DNA of 64,000 bases. Source: Sipunculus nudus. Taxonomy: Eukaryota > Annelida > Sipuncula > Golfingiida > Sipunculidae. The position numbers and the translations under genes are program-made. The DNA is taken from assembly GCA_026874595.1 (NCBI GenBank), contig CM049310.1, positions 1,426,001 through 1,490,000 of the forward strand, read 5' to 3'. Numbering within the stretch: position 1 is the stretch's first letter; each line of letters opens with the position of its first letter. Positions 30,233 to 43,400 of this stretch are shown here, one piece after another. Under the pieces are notes generated by a model. It was not told where the DNA came from. It searched no databases and was given only the letters and a program-made list of their open reading frames with translations.

Positions 30233-31400
30233 TTTTTTAAAGTTATGGGCCCAAACATAATGCACTTTGTAAAATATCAGAAATGATATTGAAACACTTA
30301 ACATGATCAATATTGAAGCTAGTGACTTTTTTTTCAGGGATATTCTTTTATTAAATCAAGATTCAGTTGTATACCCAAAATTAGATCTGAATTTAGTAAA
30401 TTTTTAAAGTTTTTAGTATAAATATAAAATCATTACCTTTAATTTTGCCCAAATGTGACCATAGCACGTTTTTTTCTGCAAGTTCATTTGATTTAGTTTT
30501 CATAGCAGGTACATATGAAGGATTTAATATATTAAATTCTGAAATTTGAAAATAAAAGCTAAAAAATAGGCTAGTTATTGAAGTTTTTTTCAGAGGCTCT
30601 ATTGTATTCATTTGCATTGTCAAGCTCCAGGCTGCCCACTACAGCCCTGCCTTAGTAACCTTATTAGTGATGCAACACTGGTTGAGCACCCCTGCTGTTG
30701 CAGGTGGTCACTTATTCTCATTATGTCACCCCCTCCCCTCACCAAGTGTATTGCAATAATTGTTATTGTTTGAACTGTATTTCTTTATTTTGTAAAATTG
30801 TTTCCATTCCAATGTACATAACTTTTCTTGAAATAGTAATACAAGGAGGAATCAAGAAGATGCCATATTCTTGTGATGTAGCATTTAAGATAAACTTAAA
30901 AAATTCCATGTAATAAAAACATGAGAATCTAATGCAAACATTTTGTTCATTATTTTCCTACTTCAGTTGAAAGGGAATTAAAGTGATTTTCCTTGATTTT
31001 CAATCTCTTGGTCTGTTTTTAAATATTTAATAATTATGAATATTTTTTATTCTGTAAGCACTGTTGAATTTAAATTTCATATATTTCATGTATGTATATG
31101 CAAGGGTGTTGCAACCCCCACCATCTACCCCGTGCCATCGAGTCCTTGCACCTTTGGACAATAGTTGGAACTGCATAAAATTGATTAAATAAAGAAAATA
31201 TATACAGAGGTGTTGTAACCCCCATAATAACCCCCCCCCCCCTCCCCAGCACCCTGCATTAAGTCCTTCCACCTGTTGAGTGGAAATGTTATGGCAACTG
31301 TATACATTTGATTTAATAGTAAAAAAAAGGATGCAATATTTCACGTTTATTAAATATACCTGGTATGTAAATGATCCTTTAATGAAAATATGTGTTGAGG
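30233..31400. repeat. Right part of duplicated block related to 7.06-8.88 kb
   Basis: Resumes at GTTATGGGCCCAAACATAAT and follows the 7.1-8.9 kb segment with many substitutions and indels, including a poly-C run near 31231. Open frames at 31027-31425 (minus strand) arise from CAACCCCC-type repeats and are not credible genes. Confidence 0.6.
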
Positions 31401-34030
31401 TACACCCTGAGGTAAAGTACATCAATTTGATTAATTTTAGATTTAATATATGTTAATCTTAACGTTCAAAACATTTGTCCCAGTTCTGTTACTGTCCTTA
31501 GAATGACACTTGTGCTGACATCTGGTTCAGGAATTTAATAAAAATGGGACAGACTGGTCTTGATTAACAGTACAGTTCACTCAATTAAGATAAAAGTTTG
31601 GAGTTTTTAGATATATTCAAGGAGTTCAGTCTGGTTTTAATGGTGTATACATGTACCTAAATTTAGTGCAAAACCATCCAGTACAAACCAATAAATAAAT
31701 CTTGATGTTAGACCTTTTACTTTTAATGCATTTCAAGTACAGAAGAGTACACTGAGATTTTTCCTTAATCTTGTTATCTGTGTTTTTTTATATAATAACA
31801 GTATTATATAAGATGTGAACAGTGTTATTTAAGACATATTTGAAAAAAATATGAAAGACAAAACAAAAACAGTACATGCAGGAAAATAATTTATAAAGAT
31901 ACAAAGTACAAATTATAATACTTCATGTGACACATACTTTGTACTTCAACACCAGCTTTCTAACTAGGTGTATCACAGATACTGGCCTCCATACTTGTTT
32001 AAAGGACTTTTATAAGTTAGAGCGTAAAATACAAGTATTTAATATTCAGCATATTATCCTTTGCATACTTTGACTGCATTTCAGTTTGGATTTACAATTT
32101 TCAACAAGAATAAAATAACAAATATTAACAAAAATATTAAATTATACATTCTTTACACATTTATATGAACTGTAAATAAATTCTATATAAATGAATGGAA
32201 TAAAACATCTACAATACTGATAATTATAAATGTACAGTATTTTTTGTATATGTGTGCACACACAATATACACGCACTAATCATTTGCCTTGTACATGTAT
32301 GCCATGTTTGACCTGGAATGACAACAAAGGTATGTACATTTTTAATTGGTCCTGGCTTAATGAACATAATATTATAAAAATCCCATGATGTTAGTGTTGA
32401 AGAGAGTAACCAGCCTTTGGTAGTTCTGATCAATATTACTCATATAAAAATTAATACTCAGCCACTTGTACAGGCCTGCATATTTATGTATCTTGTTTAG
32501 TTGTTAATTTAGCATACTGATCTATTTATAATATATAATCAGATATGGAAAACTTACACTTATTAACTGACCTCATCATTTGCTTGGCTTTACATCCAGA
32601 GATTTGATGCCTTCATATAATGATTGTGACATTAATTATGCCAGACAAATTTATAATAGATCTTGTAAGAACCACCGCCACAGAAGTTTTGTTTTCAACC
32701 TTATCTGGTTGTTTGTTAGCAGGTATACACAAAGTACAGTACCCCAATCTCCATGAAACTTTGTGAAGGGTTGGAACATAGGTCAAAGAAAATCAAAGTA
32801 TTTATTACAGAGTATGGATCCAGATAAAGGGGTAGATCCAGGAGTTATAATTGGCCTTGGCAGAGGTATGCATTCTACTGAGTACCCCCTAGTTGTAAGA
32901 TGCTATCATGGGAGGGATTACTCAAGTCACAGGCGCTTGAATCGCTATTTGTGTTGATCTTGGTTTAAATAGTGTTCAATTTACCTTAACAACAATCCCC
33001 TACCGTTTAATGAGCTTTCAACCATGTTATATCGTTTGCCGGTACTTGTTTATATAATAGATACACAAGGCCGGCATCCAAGTCTGCGGATGAGTCTGTA
33101 TCCATTAAGTGACGATCAGACAGATTTATCCCAGATAACTATTTCCATCATTATCAACCAATCAGGTGTTAGGTTCCAGGGGGGAATTCTTACTGCTGAC
33201 CAAGATACATGGGGACTTCCTTGTTTGGGGTAACAGCTGCTTAATGGATACAGACTAGTTACAAATAAGAGCTCATTACATGTGGTACACTGTGTGTATT
33301 GGAATTGTTGATGCTTTTATAGAAAGAAGAACTGGCCATTCTTGTATTATCACCTACCTGAGAAATAAGCAGGTACACACACTGTGCAAAAATTATTGTC
33401 GGTGGCGACACCAATCTTGTGTATGAGAAAGCCATCAAAGATGCATAGAGAGGTCATAATATCAGGCCAATACATCAAACTTCTCTTAAGTCAGGTGCAC
33501 TGGGCTGACCAGGCTTAGGTGAGAAAGGCAGTTATCCCAAGTTGACCGGAACAAATTGCTAGCTTCAGCTACTGCACTGAGTGAACACTTGAACTGTACC
33601 TGGCCCACTGAGTGAACTCTTGACCTTTTGTATAATATGATACAGTTGACAGTCTGCCAAAGCTATAATTAGATACAGACTAACCTTTGGCCTGTTGCCA
33701 AATCGGAAACAGTTGGAAGTCTGCCAAGCTATTTATAGATACAGACACAATCTTGGCCTGTTTACACATACTGAAAGATTTTGGCTGCAATACCTTTATT
33801 CAAGCTGACATATTCATAATATTTTTTTTCCAAAATGTTTAAAATAATAAAAGATGCAGTCCTTTCATTGTTTAAGGTCCAATAATTCTGCCAAAAATCA
33901 TTTCATTAAACTTGAACAAAGGCCACCTAAGAATTTTTTGTGTGCAATGTAACAGATGTTAAAACAAGAGTTTTGCAGAAGAAGAATATTGCAGCCCTCA
34001 GTTTGAAATAGGCTTACTAATGGCCACAAG
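31401..34030. other. Intergenic, nothing recognised
   Basis: AT-rich, apparently single-copy DNA. Short open frames at 32763-32957 and 33024-33233 lack any family feature or splice context. Around 33590-33770 there are two similar phrases (GATACAGAC... GGCCTGTT) forming a weak local duplication. Confidence 0.4.
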
Positions 34031-34990
34031 ATCAACTTCAGCTATCTATGCCTCTACAAAAAAATCAATGAACCAAATCGACTCTTATACAATTGAAAGA
34101 ACCCTACCCTAGGATAAATCTTGTGAAAAATTAAACTATTCAGCTGGGCAGTTTCATCATAAAACATGTGAGGTTTATGCCCATAAAAATCAGGTCTATG
34201 TAGGTGGTGGCACAAAAAATGCAATGTCAAATATGAATCATGTGACCAACATTTGCACAAAACTGGGGGATTCTTGCTCCTGTTGTTTCTGAGATTGTTA
34301 TGTAAGTTTGCTTACTTGGCCAAATGACTAAGTCCAAATTCCTGCAACTCTGCCAAAATTCATCAAACCCACACCATTTAACAAATTTGAAAGAGTTTGT
34401 CTCTGGGATCATTTCTGTGAAATATTAAACAATTTAGCTGAATGATTTCAGAAAAGAAGATTTTCAAAGGTTTTTTAGCTTTTCCCCTGTATGCAAGTGG
34501 CTTCACAAAAAGCTTAATCCCACAACATTTGATATGTGACTGATTTTTGCATAAAATTTGGGGATGCTAGCTCCTGCTATTCCTGAAAAATTATGGGTTA
34601 ATATATTGATGGCCGATGACCCTCGTACAAAAAAGGTTGATGCAGTTGGCACTACCAATACCTCAATTTCAAATATGAGTTATGTGACCAACATTAGCAT
34701 AAAATTAGGTTATGATAGCACCAGTTGTTTGTGATATTGTAATTATAGGATCCCTTTTTGGACAAATGACTAAGTTCAGCTTCCTGTAACTCAGCCAAAA
34801 CTCACCAAACTGGAACCATTCAAACAAACTTGAGAAAGGAGGTTACAGAGATTATTTCTGTAAAATATTGAACAATTTTGCTGGAAAGTTCCGGAGGAGA
34901 AGATTTTTAAAGGTTTTTTATAGCTTTTTCTATGTAAAATCTAAGTCAATGCAGAGAGCAAAAAAATAAGTTCTGTACATGCCATACTGA
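34030..34990 (-). repeat. Diverged inverted copies of the composite element 5' part, two in tandem
   Basis: The sequence reads as the reverse complement of 15480-15770 twice, around 34200-34480 and 34620-34930 (TATGTGACCAACATT, GATCATTTCTGTGAAATATT landmarks). It is more decayed than the copies at 1-575 or 15253. Confidence 0.6.
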
Positions 34991-34999
34991 CTGCTCTGG

Positions 35000-36000
35000 A
35001 AAATATGAGGATATATATGGTGGTCTGGGGTTCAGAGAGCTAATTAGATTGATTTTGGTAATATCAGGGCAGATCTAAATCTTTTATGTGCATTTCTCTA
35101 TGCATTTTTAAAACTGACCTTATAGGCTAATACTGAGCAGAGATTAAAATCCTACACTTGTTTAAATCAGCAGCTTACTCTGCGTGTTGTATTTATGAAT
35201 ACAAGATATGTACATGTATGTATCTCACCACACTCAATGGATTCATTACAAGTCTTTAATATCATTTTGGTTACACCACTGCCATCTAGTGATAAATATA
35301 ATACTAACCTGACTTGGCCAAAGCTGTGGACCCAGTATCACAGACCTGATTTTAATATCACAGAATTAAACAGCGTACATATTTGGCATATACTGTTCAT
35401 TACTTTGATTAAGCATCGTGTGGAGTTACAACACACACATTTAGGGCTGTGAGGATACATCATCTCATGATATGATGTGCCTCAATACTTACCGTAAAAT
35501 TACTAACAAAAGTCGCATCCTTATTACAAGTCGCACCTTTACTTTTAGCTCTTAATTCAATGCTGTATTATATGATTCAAACAGGATGTATGATAGTTCA
35601 GGATCAAAGCCAAAATTCCTCCCTGTTCACAGAAAGATAAAACTATTTTCTTCTTATAAAACTTCTAAACCATTAATGGAATTCAGTGTTTGTTAATTCA
35701 CTGGAATAACTGAATAATTCTTCAGGAATAACTGAAAATGCATTTGAAACTACTACTTACATAAGTTTAATCCATTCAGCTCATTTCTAAATGATGGTCT
35801 CATTAAATATGGACCCTGTATTCCATCAGCTTACCAAATCAATTAAATGTTTTGAAAGGGATGTTTAATGATATTGATTTAATATTTAACTGTGTGTAAT
35901 ACTGAATCAGTTCACATGTTTATCATTACAGCCCTCGATAATATTCTTTGATGCAGTACTCTCTGGATATCATGATCCAAATAGATTATCACACAATGAT
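35000..36000. other. Intergenic, nothing recognised
   Basis: AT-rich DNA. A short stretch at about 35462-35480 (CATCTCATGATATGATGTG) matches the core of the 88-bp array unit; otherwise no repeats or coding seen. Confidence 0.4.
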
Positions 36001-36039
36001 GATGAATGACAATAACTTTGATAGTGTGGACTTGTATCA

Positions 36040-36964
36040 TGATGTCACATATTCATATCCAAACATGATCATGACATCACACCTTACAACAATGGTAAAA
36101 TATATTATATTACTGATCCATTTCTCTGATGGCATCTGCTGACATTGTGATGTCACACAATGACAGCATGACATAAATATATGACTCAACAAACCAGCAT
36201 TGTCTCACCAGGTCACTCTGACAACACCTTATTCTTACAACAACATAAACTGCACTTTAAACTTATATACCATGGATATTTGGCAAATAAAATGTGTCAC
36301 TTGGTTTCTTTTTCATGTTAAATAACATGACATATTAAACATGGGCATATACATGACACTATAACATGACAAACAAATTAAATCCAATTAAATCATCTCT
36401 TCCATGAGACCACATTTTGGTACAAAATCTGTTATTTATTAAACTACTTTCACGTGTCTTAGGTCAAGATAACATGTAAAATTTTGTATGATGAAACCAC
36501 ACATAAATCATGATGACAGCTCCAACACTGACACATGACGTCTTAGCTCCAATGCAATTTTTTCTGCAACATTACCTGATTATGTGGTTATGATGTGAAT
36601 CAAGGTTCTTTGGTAGGGCATGTCATACAGTATCATCATGACGTCACATGCATGTACCATCATGACCTCATGTGTAAACCATAATGATGTCTTGTTTATA
36701 CCATGGCAGTGCATAAGGGTTTCATTAATGTACAGTTTTGTAACAGATATATTATACTGATATTTCCAGTTCAGGTCTGACAAAGTTTGCTGATAAGGGC
36801 TGGTTCTGATGTGACACAAGTACTGTTCATGTCACTGACAAAGGGTGACATCATACTTTCACACTCAGGTCACATGAAGTGTTCATTCAGAGCCTGAAAA
36901 ATCTCACTCCTTAGACACTTATACTCTGCATGCCACAGACAGAGGATGATGTCATGATAAAACA
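36040..36964. promoter_or_regulatory. Cluster of CRE-like octamers downstream of the minus-strand gene
   Basis: TGATGTCA at 36040, 36148 and 36957, TGACATCA at 36072 and 36846, and a perfect palindromic TGACGTCA at 36639-36646, plus near matches at 36536, 36663 and 36685. CREB/ATF proteins bind TGACGTCA. Any regulatory role here is inference; the cluster lies just past the 3' end of the gene and may be in its 3' UTR or downstream. Confidence 0.35.
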
Positions 36965-37069
36965 TATATCATGCACTGTTAATGCCACTGGCGGAGCCTA
37001 ACTTATGACACAAATACTGTCCATGTCATGTGATAGTACACGTCGTCATAATATCAAACATGAGAGATT

Positions 37070-37494
37070 TTAATTTAAAGCACCTTTAAATCCTTGATCA
37101 TCTAGTATGGCTGAAACTGAAGCAGGTAAACTTCGCCGATTAGAAGTTAATCTTGCCGACTGTGATCTAGCTGGCCTTCGAACTACTGACCCACCCGGGG
37201 TCACCGGTAACATCCTTCTCATCCGCTGCTGTTGGTCTGACGGATCTAATGTCGTGAGGACTTTGTGCGATAAATTAACAAGACATTCTGCTGCACCTTT
37301 GGTGTTATGAGCTGCGGACTCCAACAGGTGGCGCTGCTGGTCTGACAATATGGACATCCCCTGCATGATGAGTTTAAGGTCCATGCCGTTACCGCTATAA
37401 GAGAAGTCACCAGGAAGACCACCGAGTTTGCATGCTGCTTTCTTTACCATGTCAGCACAGCGACACAACTTCTTCAGTGAACCTTCATCAACAG
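37070..37494 (-). CDS. Minus-strand gene, last exon with stop
   Basis: Sense acceptor GTTAATTCCAG; phase 1 start; TAA at 37072-37070. It begins AVDEGSLKKLCRCADMVKK and continues SILSDQQRHLLESAAHNT; a helical segment is followed by a basic, Ser/Arg-rich tail (RRPARSQSARL, SNRRSLPASVS) and the terminus GFKGALN. Confidence 0.87.
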
Positions 37495-40400
37495 CTGGAA
37501 TTAACAATTTCATTTCAAATTAACATTTTTTTCAGTTTATGTGCATATATTTTTATGATAACAGGCATGGAAACAGACAGTGTTAGTTTTTTACAATATT
37601 TATGTACTATACAAAAATTTCTGGGACATGCACCATACGTTTTTCTTCACTTCACTCTATGATATGAACAGCTGAAGTACTGTATATAACACATATGTCA
37701 CCAAATATCTGTTAGATACACATGGCCAACGTGATATAGATTTAGTATTGATATAACGTGGTAAATTTGCTTAATGTTTACCTTATCTCAAGTATTTGTA
37801 AAACTGACCTTCACTGAGTTGTTGGACCACCTGTGTTAGGTATGATACACTGTCAGCCAGGGCACCTATATGTGTCACCACCCCTCGGCACCGGGTGTAC
37901 AAGTGATGGAAGAAGTTGGTTGGCTTCTCCCCCTCCACATCCTTCATACATGAATCTGTCTCTCTCTAAAATGAAAAGTCATATTGTTTATGTTAGTACA
38001 AACAAGACATCCAGTATAAATGTCAGGCAGCCATTTAGGAATTGCTTTTATAGTAGGGCCTTAATAAAGGATATTTACTCTCTTTACTATTATATTACTG
38101 TTCCATTCATTCCCTTTGATCAAATTTAACAGTGTAAAAAAACTTATACACTATGAATACTTTTTAGTATGTTTCTTTCTAAATCAAAAGTAGATTTCTA
38201 ATCAATCATTAAAAATAAAACAGCAGACATTCAAACTGCAAATTCCATCAATTGAAAATAATATGTTTATCATATCCATGCATTCACTTATTTCTAAAGA
38301 ATCAAATAAAAGACATATCATGTAGCTAAATCTCAATCAGTTTACCACCTGTGCTTTTTAATGTTTAAAGACAAGTATCTGGTTCACACCTGGACCTCTT
38401 GACATCTGACCACCAGTGTTCTGGCTGTTGCCACCAAGTCTCCAGTGCTGGTCATGAGGTCTAACGCAGTCTGAAAAATAAGTCAGCACTTATAGACTGA
38501 GGAGTACACTATAATTTTTAATAAGACTGGTTGATCAGCCTTAGAGCACTCTCTGATGTGACACATGGCAGTCCTCCCCCGACGATTACTTTAAACTTAA
38601 CATTTAGTTTAAAGATGATACTCCTTAGAGCACTCTCTGATGTGACACATGGCAGTCCTCCCCCGAGGATTACTTTAAACTTAACATTTAGTTTAAAGAT
38701 GATACTCATTTAAATGTATCTTTAAGGACTGGGTATATTTTTTCTGCACACACCGATGTGAAAATGTTTATAGAATATGGCTGTTATGAACTGAAGATAC
38801 ATTAATATTTTTAGAGCGAGATTTTGGAATGTGAAATAAATTATTAAGAGAATCCAGATAAGGAGTACAACAAATCCGTTTACCATCAGGTGCTGGTACT
38901 TACCTTTGGGTTTTTCTTGTATGTATTTGCTGTATGTTCTATCTGGCTCTCACAATCCGTGATGCCCCTCAAAGCTGAGGCTAAAGTCTTGTCCACATAG
39001 TGGTCAGTACCAGTCAGACAGGCCTGCTTCATGTCAGAGCCAGGCTGAAATATAAGTTCAGGCAAAAGCTGTGGTAATGCTGTCCTTGAGGTGTCTGCAT
39101 GTACACAATTCTATTGTACACAAAATATGATAAAATACAGTCAAAAATTGCCTAATGACCACCTAAAAATGTGACCACTTTACCAAGGTCTTGGGAAACC
39201 ACCTGGTAGTAAAAATGTGACCACTTTATCAAGGTCCTTGGCAACCAACTAAAAATGTGACCACTTTATCAAGGTCCTGGGCAACCACCTGGTAGTAAAA
39301 ATGTGACCACTTTATCAAGGTCCTTGGCAACCAACTAAAAATGTGACCACTTTATCAAGGTCCTGGGCAACCACCTAAAAATGTGACCACTTTACCAAGG
39401 TCCTGAGCAACCATCTAAAAATGTGACCACTTTATCAAGGTCCTGGGAAACCAACCGGTAGTATAATGTGACCACTTTATCAAGGTCCTTGGCAACCATC
39501 TAAAAATGTGACCACTTTATCAAGGTCCTGGGCAACCACCTAAAAATGTGACCACTTTATCAAGGTCCTGGGGATTTGGTGGTTGTAATTTGAGGTTTTA
39601 CTGAACCATGAGGAATAACTGATGTTTTGAGAGACATCTTGTAGGCCTGTCTCTAATAGGCCTGTGTCTAATAGGCCTGTGAATTGCTAAGGGGACTTGA
39701 ATTCAATTTGATTTATCAATTATTGCCTTTCAATTTGATTCCCAATTTGGTTATTGTTTACAGTCACAATATTCTGTCATAGACGTATATCTACTAAAAG
39801 TTTTCATCGTATATGATGCTATAAGATTAAGACTATTATATAACTGAGAATTTATGCAGACCAAGTAATATTAAAATCTTCTGATCCAATATTGTGCTAA
39901 TATCTAATGAAGGATATAAGGTGATTTTCTTTGTTTAACAGTGTAACTTCATCATGTGTACTGTTGATATGTTCCTAGGTAACAGCTAGAGACCAAAAAC
40001 GGATGAAAATGAATGAAAATGCAACAACTGAAATCAATCAATTATTTCATGCCTGATTTGATTATTGATTAATGACTGGCTTTGATTCAATGCATCCATT
40101 ACATGATGCTTTGTTACAGCCTGAACTTCTAATATTCTATATATTTTACAAGATAGGTATGACAGCCAAGGTCTTAACATAACTTCTAGTCTGATTTAGT
40201 TTGAACTTAAAAAAAAAATTTTCGCAATAAAACAGTACATTTCCAAACTAAGTGTCTTTCAGGAAAGGTTATGTTCAAACAATAACATAAAGCAATGTCA
40301 TTATGTTTGAAACTAAATAATTCATGTATTGTACTTTGACAATTTTAATCAGTGAAATTTATCAATTAAGTGATTATTTAATGCCAAACTCTACCAGCGC

Positions 40401-43400
40401 CACCTCTGTTGTGTCAAACATGGGGGATTCCCTGAACTCTCTTTGATCGACCTTTTTACCTTACAGTAAAACCACCATGTGACATGAATGATCAGCTGAT
40501 CATCCATCCATTGACATCTAATGATTCTATCTAATTCTTTATTCAAATTTTTTTTTTATGAAACTATATAAAAATAAAAGTGTTGAGATCTAAAACAAAA
40601 CACCTTGAGGAATCAGAATACGCTTGTCAACTTGCCACATCAGGGCACACCTGCTTCGCAGATGACCACGTGCATGGTGGATTATAGTGTGCCTCACTGA
40701 TTACAGCGTGCTTTGCGGAAAGACACCCAAGGGACCTGTGCAGGGTGTGTATTAGTTACCGTATTTTTTCAAATAATTCAGAATCTGTTTTATTTCATAA
40801 ACGTAGTTTTCTGAAAATCTTAATTATTTTTTTTTACTGTGTAATTTTGAAGGAACAAACCTCGGAGCTTAGCTGTCAGGCTGGCGGTTTCATGCCGGTA
40901 GCCATCTTGCCTTGTTTTGGCATGACCGTACTGAATGGAACAACAAGAACTTTGCACCTTTTTTAGTGGTATCAAAGGAATCGCCATTAATGATATGAAT
41001 GTTGTACTATGGTGACTATTAAAATATATATATTGCCCAAAAAATGGTTTTCATATGATTGAATAGCATCCCAACATTAAAAAAAAAATGCAACTTAAAA
41101 ACCGTGGAAGACCCATTACCGCAAATCATCACCACGCGTAAAAAATTCGCAGCACCTGTTGACAATTGACTGTTTTGCCCTCCCATATTGCCCTTTACTA
41201 TGATTTATAAATATGTAATTATTGGCATTCTCAAAACATGGACAGAAAACGTACCTTTTATAATTCAGTATACCTATTCATACGATGTCATCTTTCTAAA
41301 AGTGCCAGTTTTATACTGATTGCAAGTGATATAACTATGCTGAATTCCCAAGTCATGCGATCTCAGCGTGCGTTACCTGAGTTTAAACGGGGCCACACAC
41401 ATACTAATTACTCTTTATTTCTGAAATAAAACTTTGTTATTATAATTATAATATAATGTTATATATATTATGTTATATTATTATAATATAATTGTTGTTC
41501 TTCCTTTTATTAAATTGTGTTATTGTAAACTGATTTTGTTCTTTTTGTCACAATTAACATTGTCTAACCATTCATGTGGAGTTTGTAACGGTCACTCATT
41601 TGGTTAAGGTGTGTTTTGATCTAGCGTACAAATTAATCATCAAAGAATTGTGATGAGAGCCTTGTGCCCCGGTGGTTTTCCTATGTAATTGATAATCAAA
41701 GGGATGTAGTCTCACGCATCGGTGGTCTTTCTTACACAAGCAATTATCGCTTTACCGCTCAGACTGCGACTCCTGGGAAGCGGCCCTCTCTGCACTACCT
41801 TGAGCAGTTCAGGAGTTTAACCTCGTTTCGTCTTTTGTTTTATTCAGCATGGAAATAAACTTTGATTTGGTCCTTGCATACAGAAATTTAGTTAATAATA
41901 GGCACAAAAATATTTATAAAGTTTAAGCAAAATCCCTTATAATATTTACTCCATGTGGCCTTATGAGCTGATCGGAAGTCGACAGTCAAGTATGGCGGCC
42001 TGAACGTGAGACTCGTCTATATAATGTACCATTATAATACAACGAAATCTCGTATTTAAAGATTATCTGAGGGGGAAAAACCTACAGAAATTGGTTTAAT
42101 CAAACAAACATGACAAATATTGGCACCTTGGTCTTATGTAAGGTAGATATATAAACTTCTGGCATTATTGCCCATCTATGAAACAACATCGATGGTCCAT
42201 GCTTCAGCAAAACTAATTTTACTCATTTTTTATTGTTTTATTTTGTAATTCCAAGATCATAATTATTTTTTTCTTTCAGAATTATTTGAAAAAAAATACG
42301 GTAATGTAATTAACCAATGCAGATCAAAGCCTGGCTTGCTTGTAATGGTCAAGTGCAGATACACACGGAGCTCCGCGCAAGGTGTGAGCCAGTGATGAAC
42401 TTATTGTCTGTAACCACTGGTGCCTAGATAAAGCTAGCTGACTTGGAGTTAGTAACCCGTGTCACAGATCACCACATCAACTGTTCAGTCACTGAAATGT
42501 GTCAGTTTTAAGCTACAGAGCCTCTCAGAGAAACTATACACCATGCATGTCCAATGTGTGGTGTCGCAGATTGAACCAAACAACATCATCCAAGGTACTG
42601 AGCATGATACACCACTTGCTGTTCAGTTTTGACCGGTATTCAATTTATTACATGTCAAATGAAAAATTACTGTCTCAGATAATTTACTAAGTTTAAACTA
42701 TCTCAGGATACGAACTGAATCAGACTAGATGGTAGCATCACTAATTTTTTAATTAGGTCAGAATGTAAAATTCAATATATGATTGTAGAATTTTTTACCC
42801 CTTTTTACAGATATTACAGTGTCACCTCTCTGAAAGACCACTTGTCAAATAAGACCACCTGATATCAAAACCACCCCTGAGGGACCTAAAAGCATTTACA
42901 CTGGTTATAACTGATCTGTCTCATAAGATCACCTGTGAATTAAGACAACTTTTGGACAGTAGAGTGGATGCCCTTTTAGACAGGTTTCACCATATTTTCA
43001 ATAAACCATGTTAGGATTAGTTAAATTACAAACCCTGGAGAGTAGCAGGTCTCCATTGTCATCAGAGATTTTAAGCAGATCTTCTATCTGAACACTTGAG
43101 TCGGTATCTTTGAGAGACAGGAGGGGAGTTTCCGTGGCAATAGCCAGCTCCCCACAGTACTTGCCAAGGTCATATAAAAGGTCAAGTAACTTGGTTGCAG
43201 AGTCTTGAATTGTAGCCTCGTTCTTCTCATCACAACCCTGAGGTGATAACAAATAAGACATTGTCATAAAACCATTGATGATCCTGAAACAACAGCATGT
43301 ATAACTCAAAATGTATTACATTTAAATATTTGAACTTCCTAAAATTAACCAGCCATAATTTACTTTAGCAGTACTGTACCATTTGCCTTGTAACATTTTT

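Noticed and set aside
31027-31425. 132-codon minus-strand frame
   Set aside because: Composed of poly-C and repeat-derived sequence (Gly-rich stretch from the C run), no splice context.
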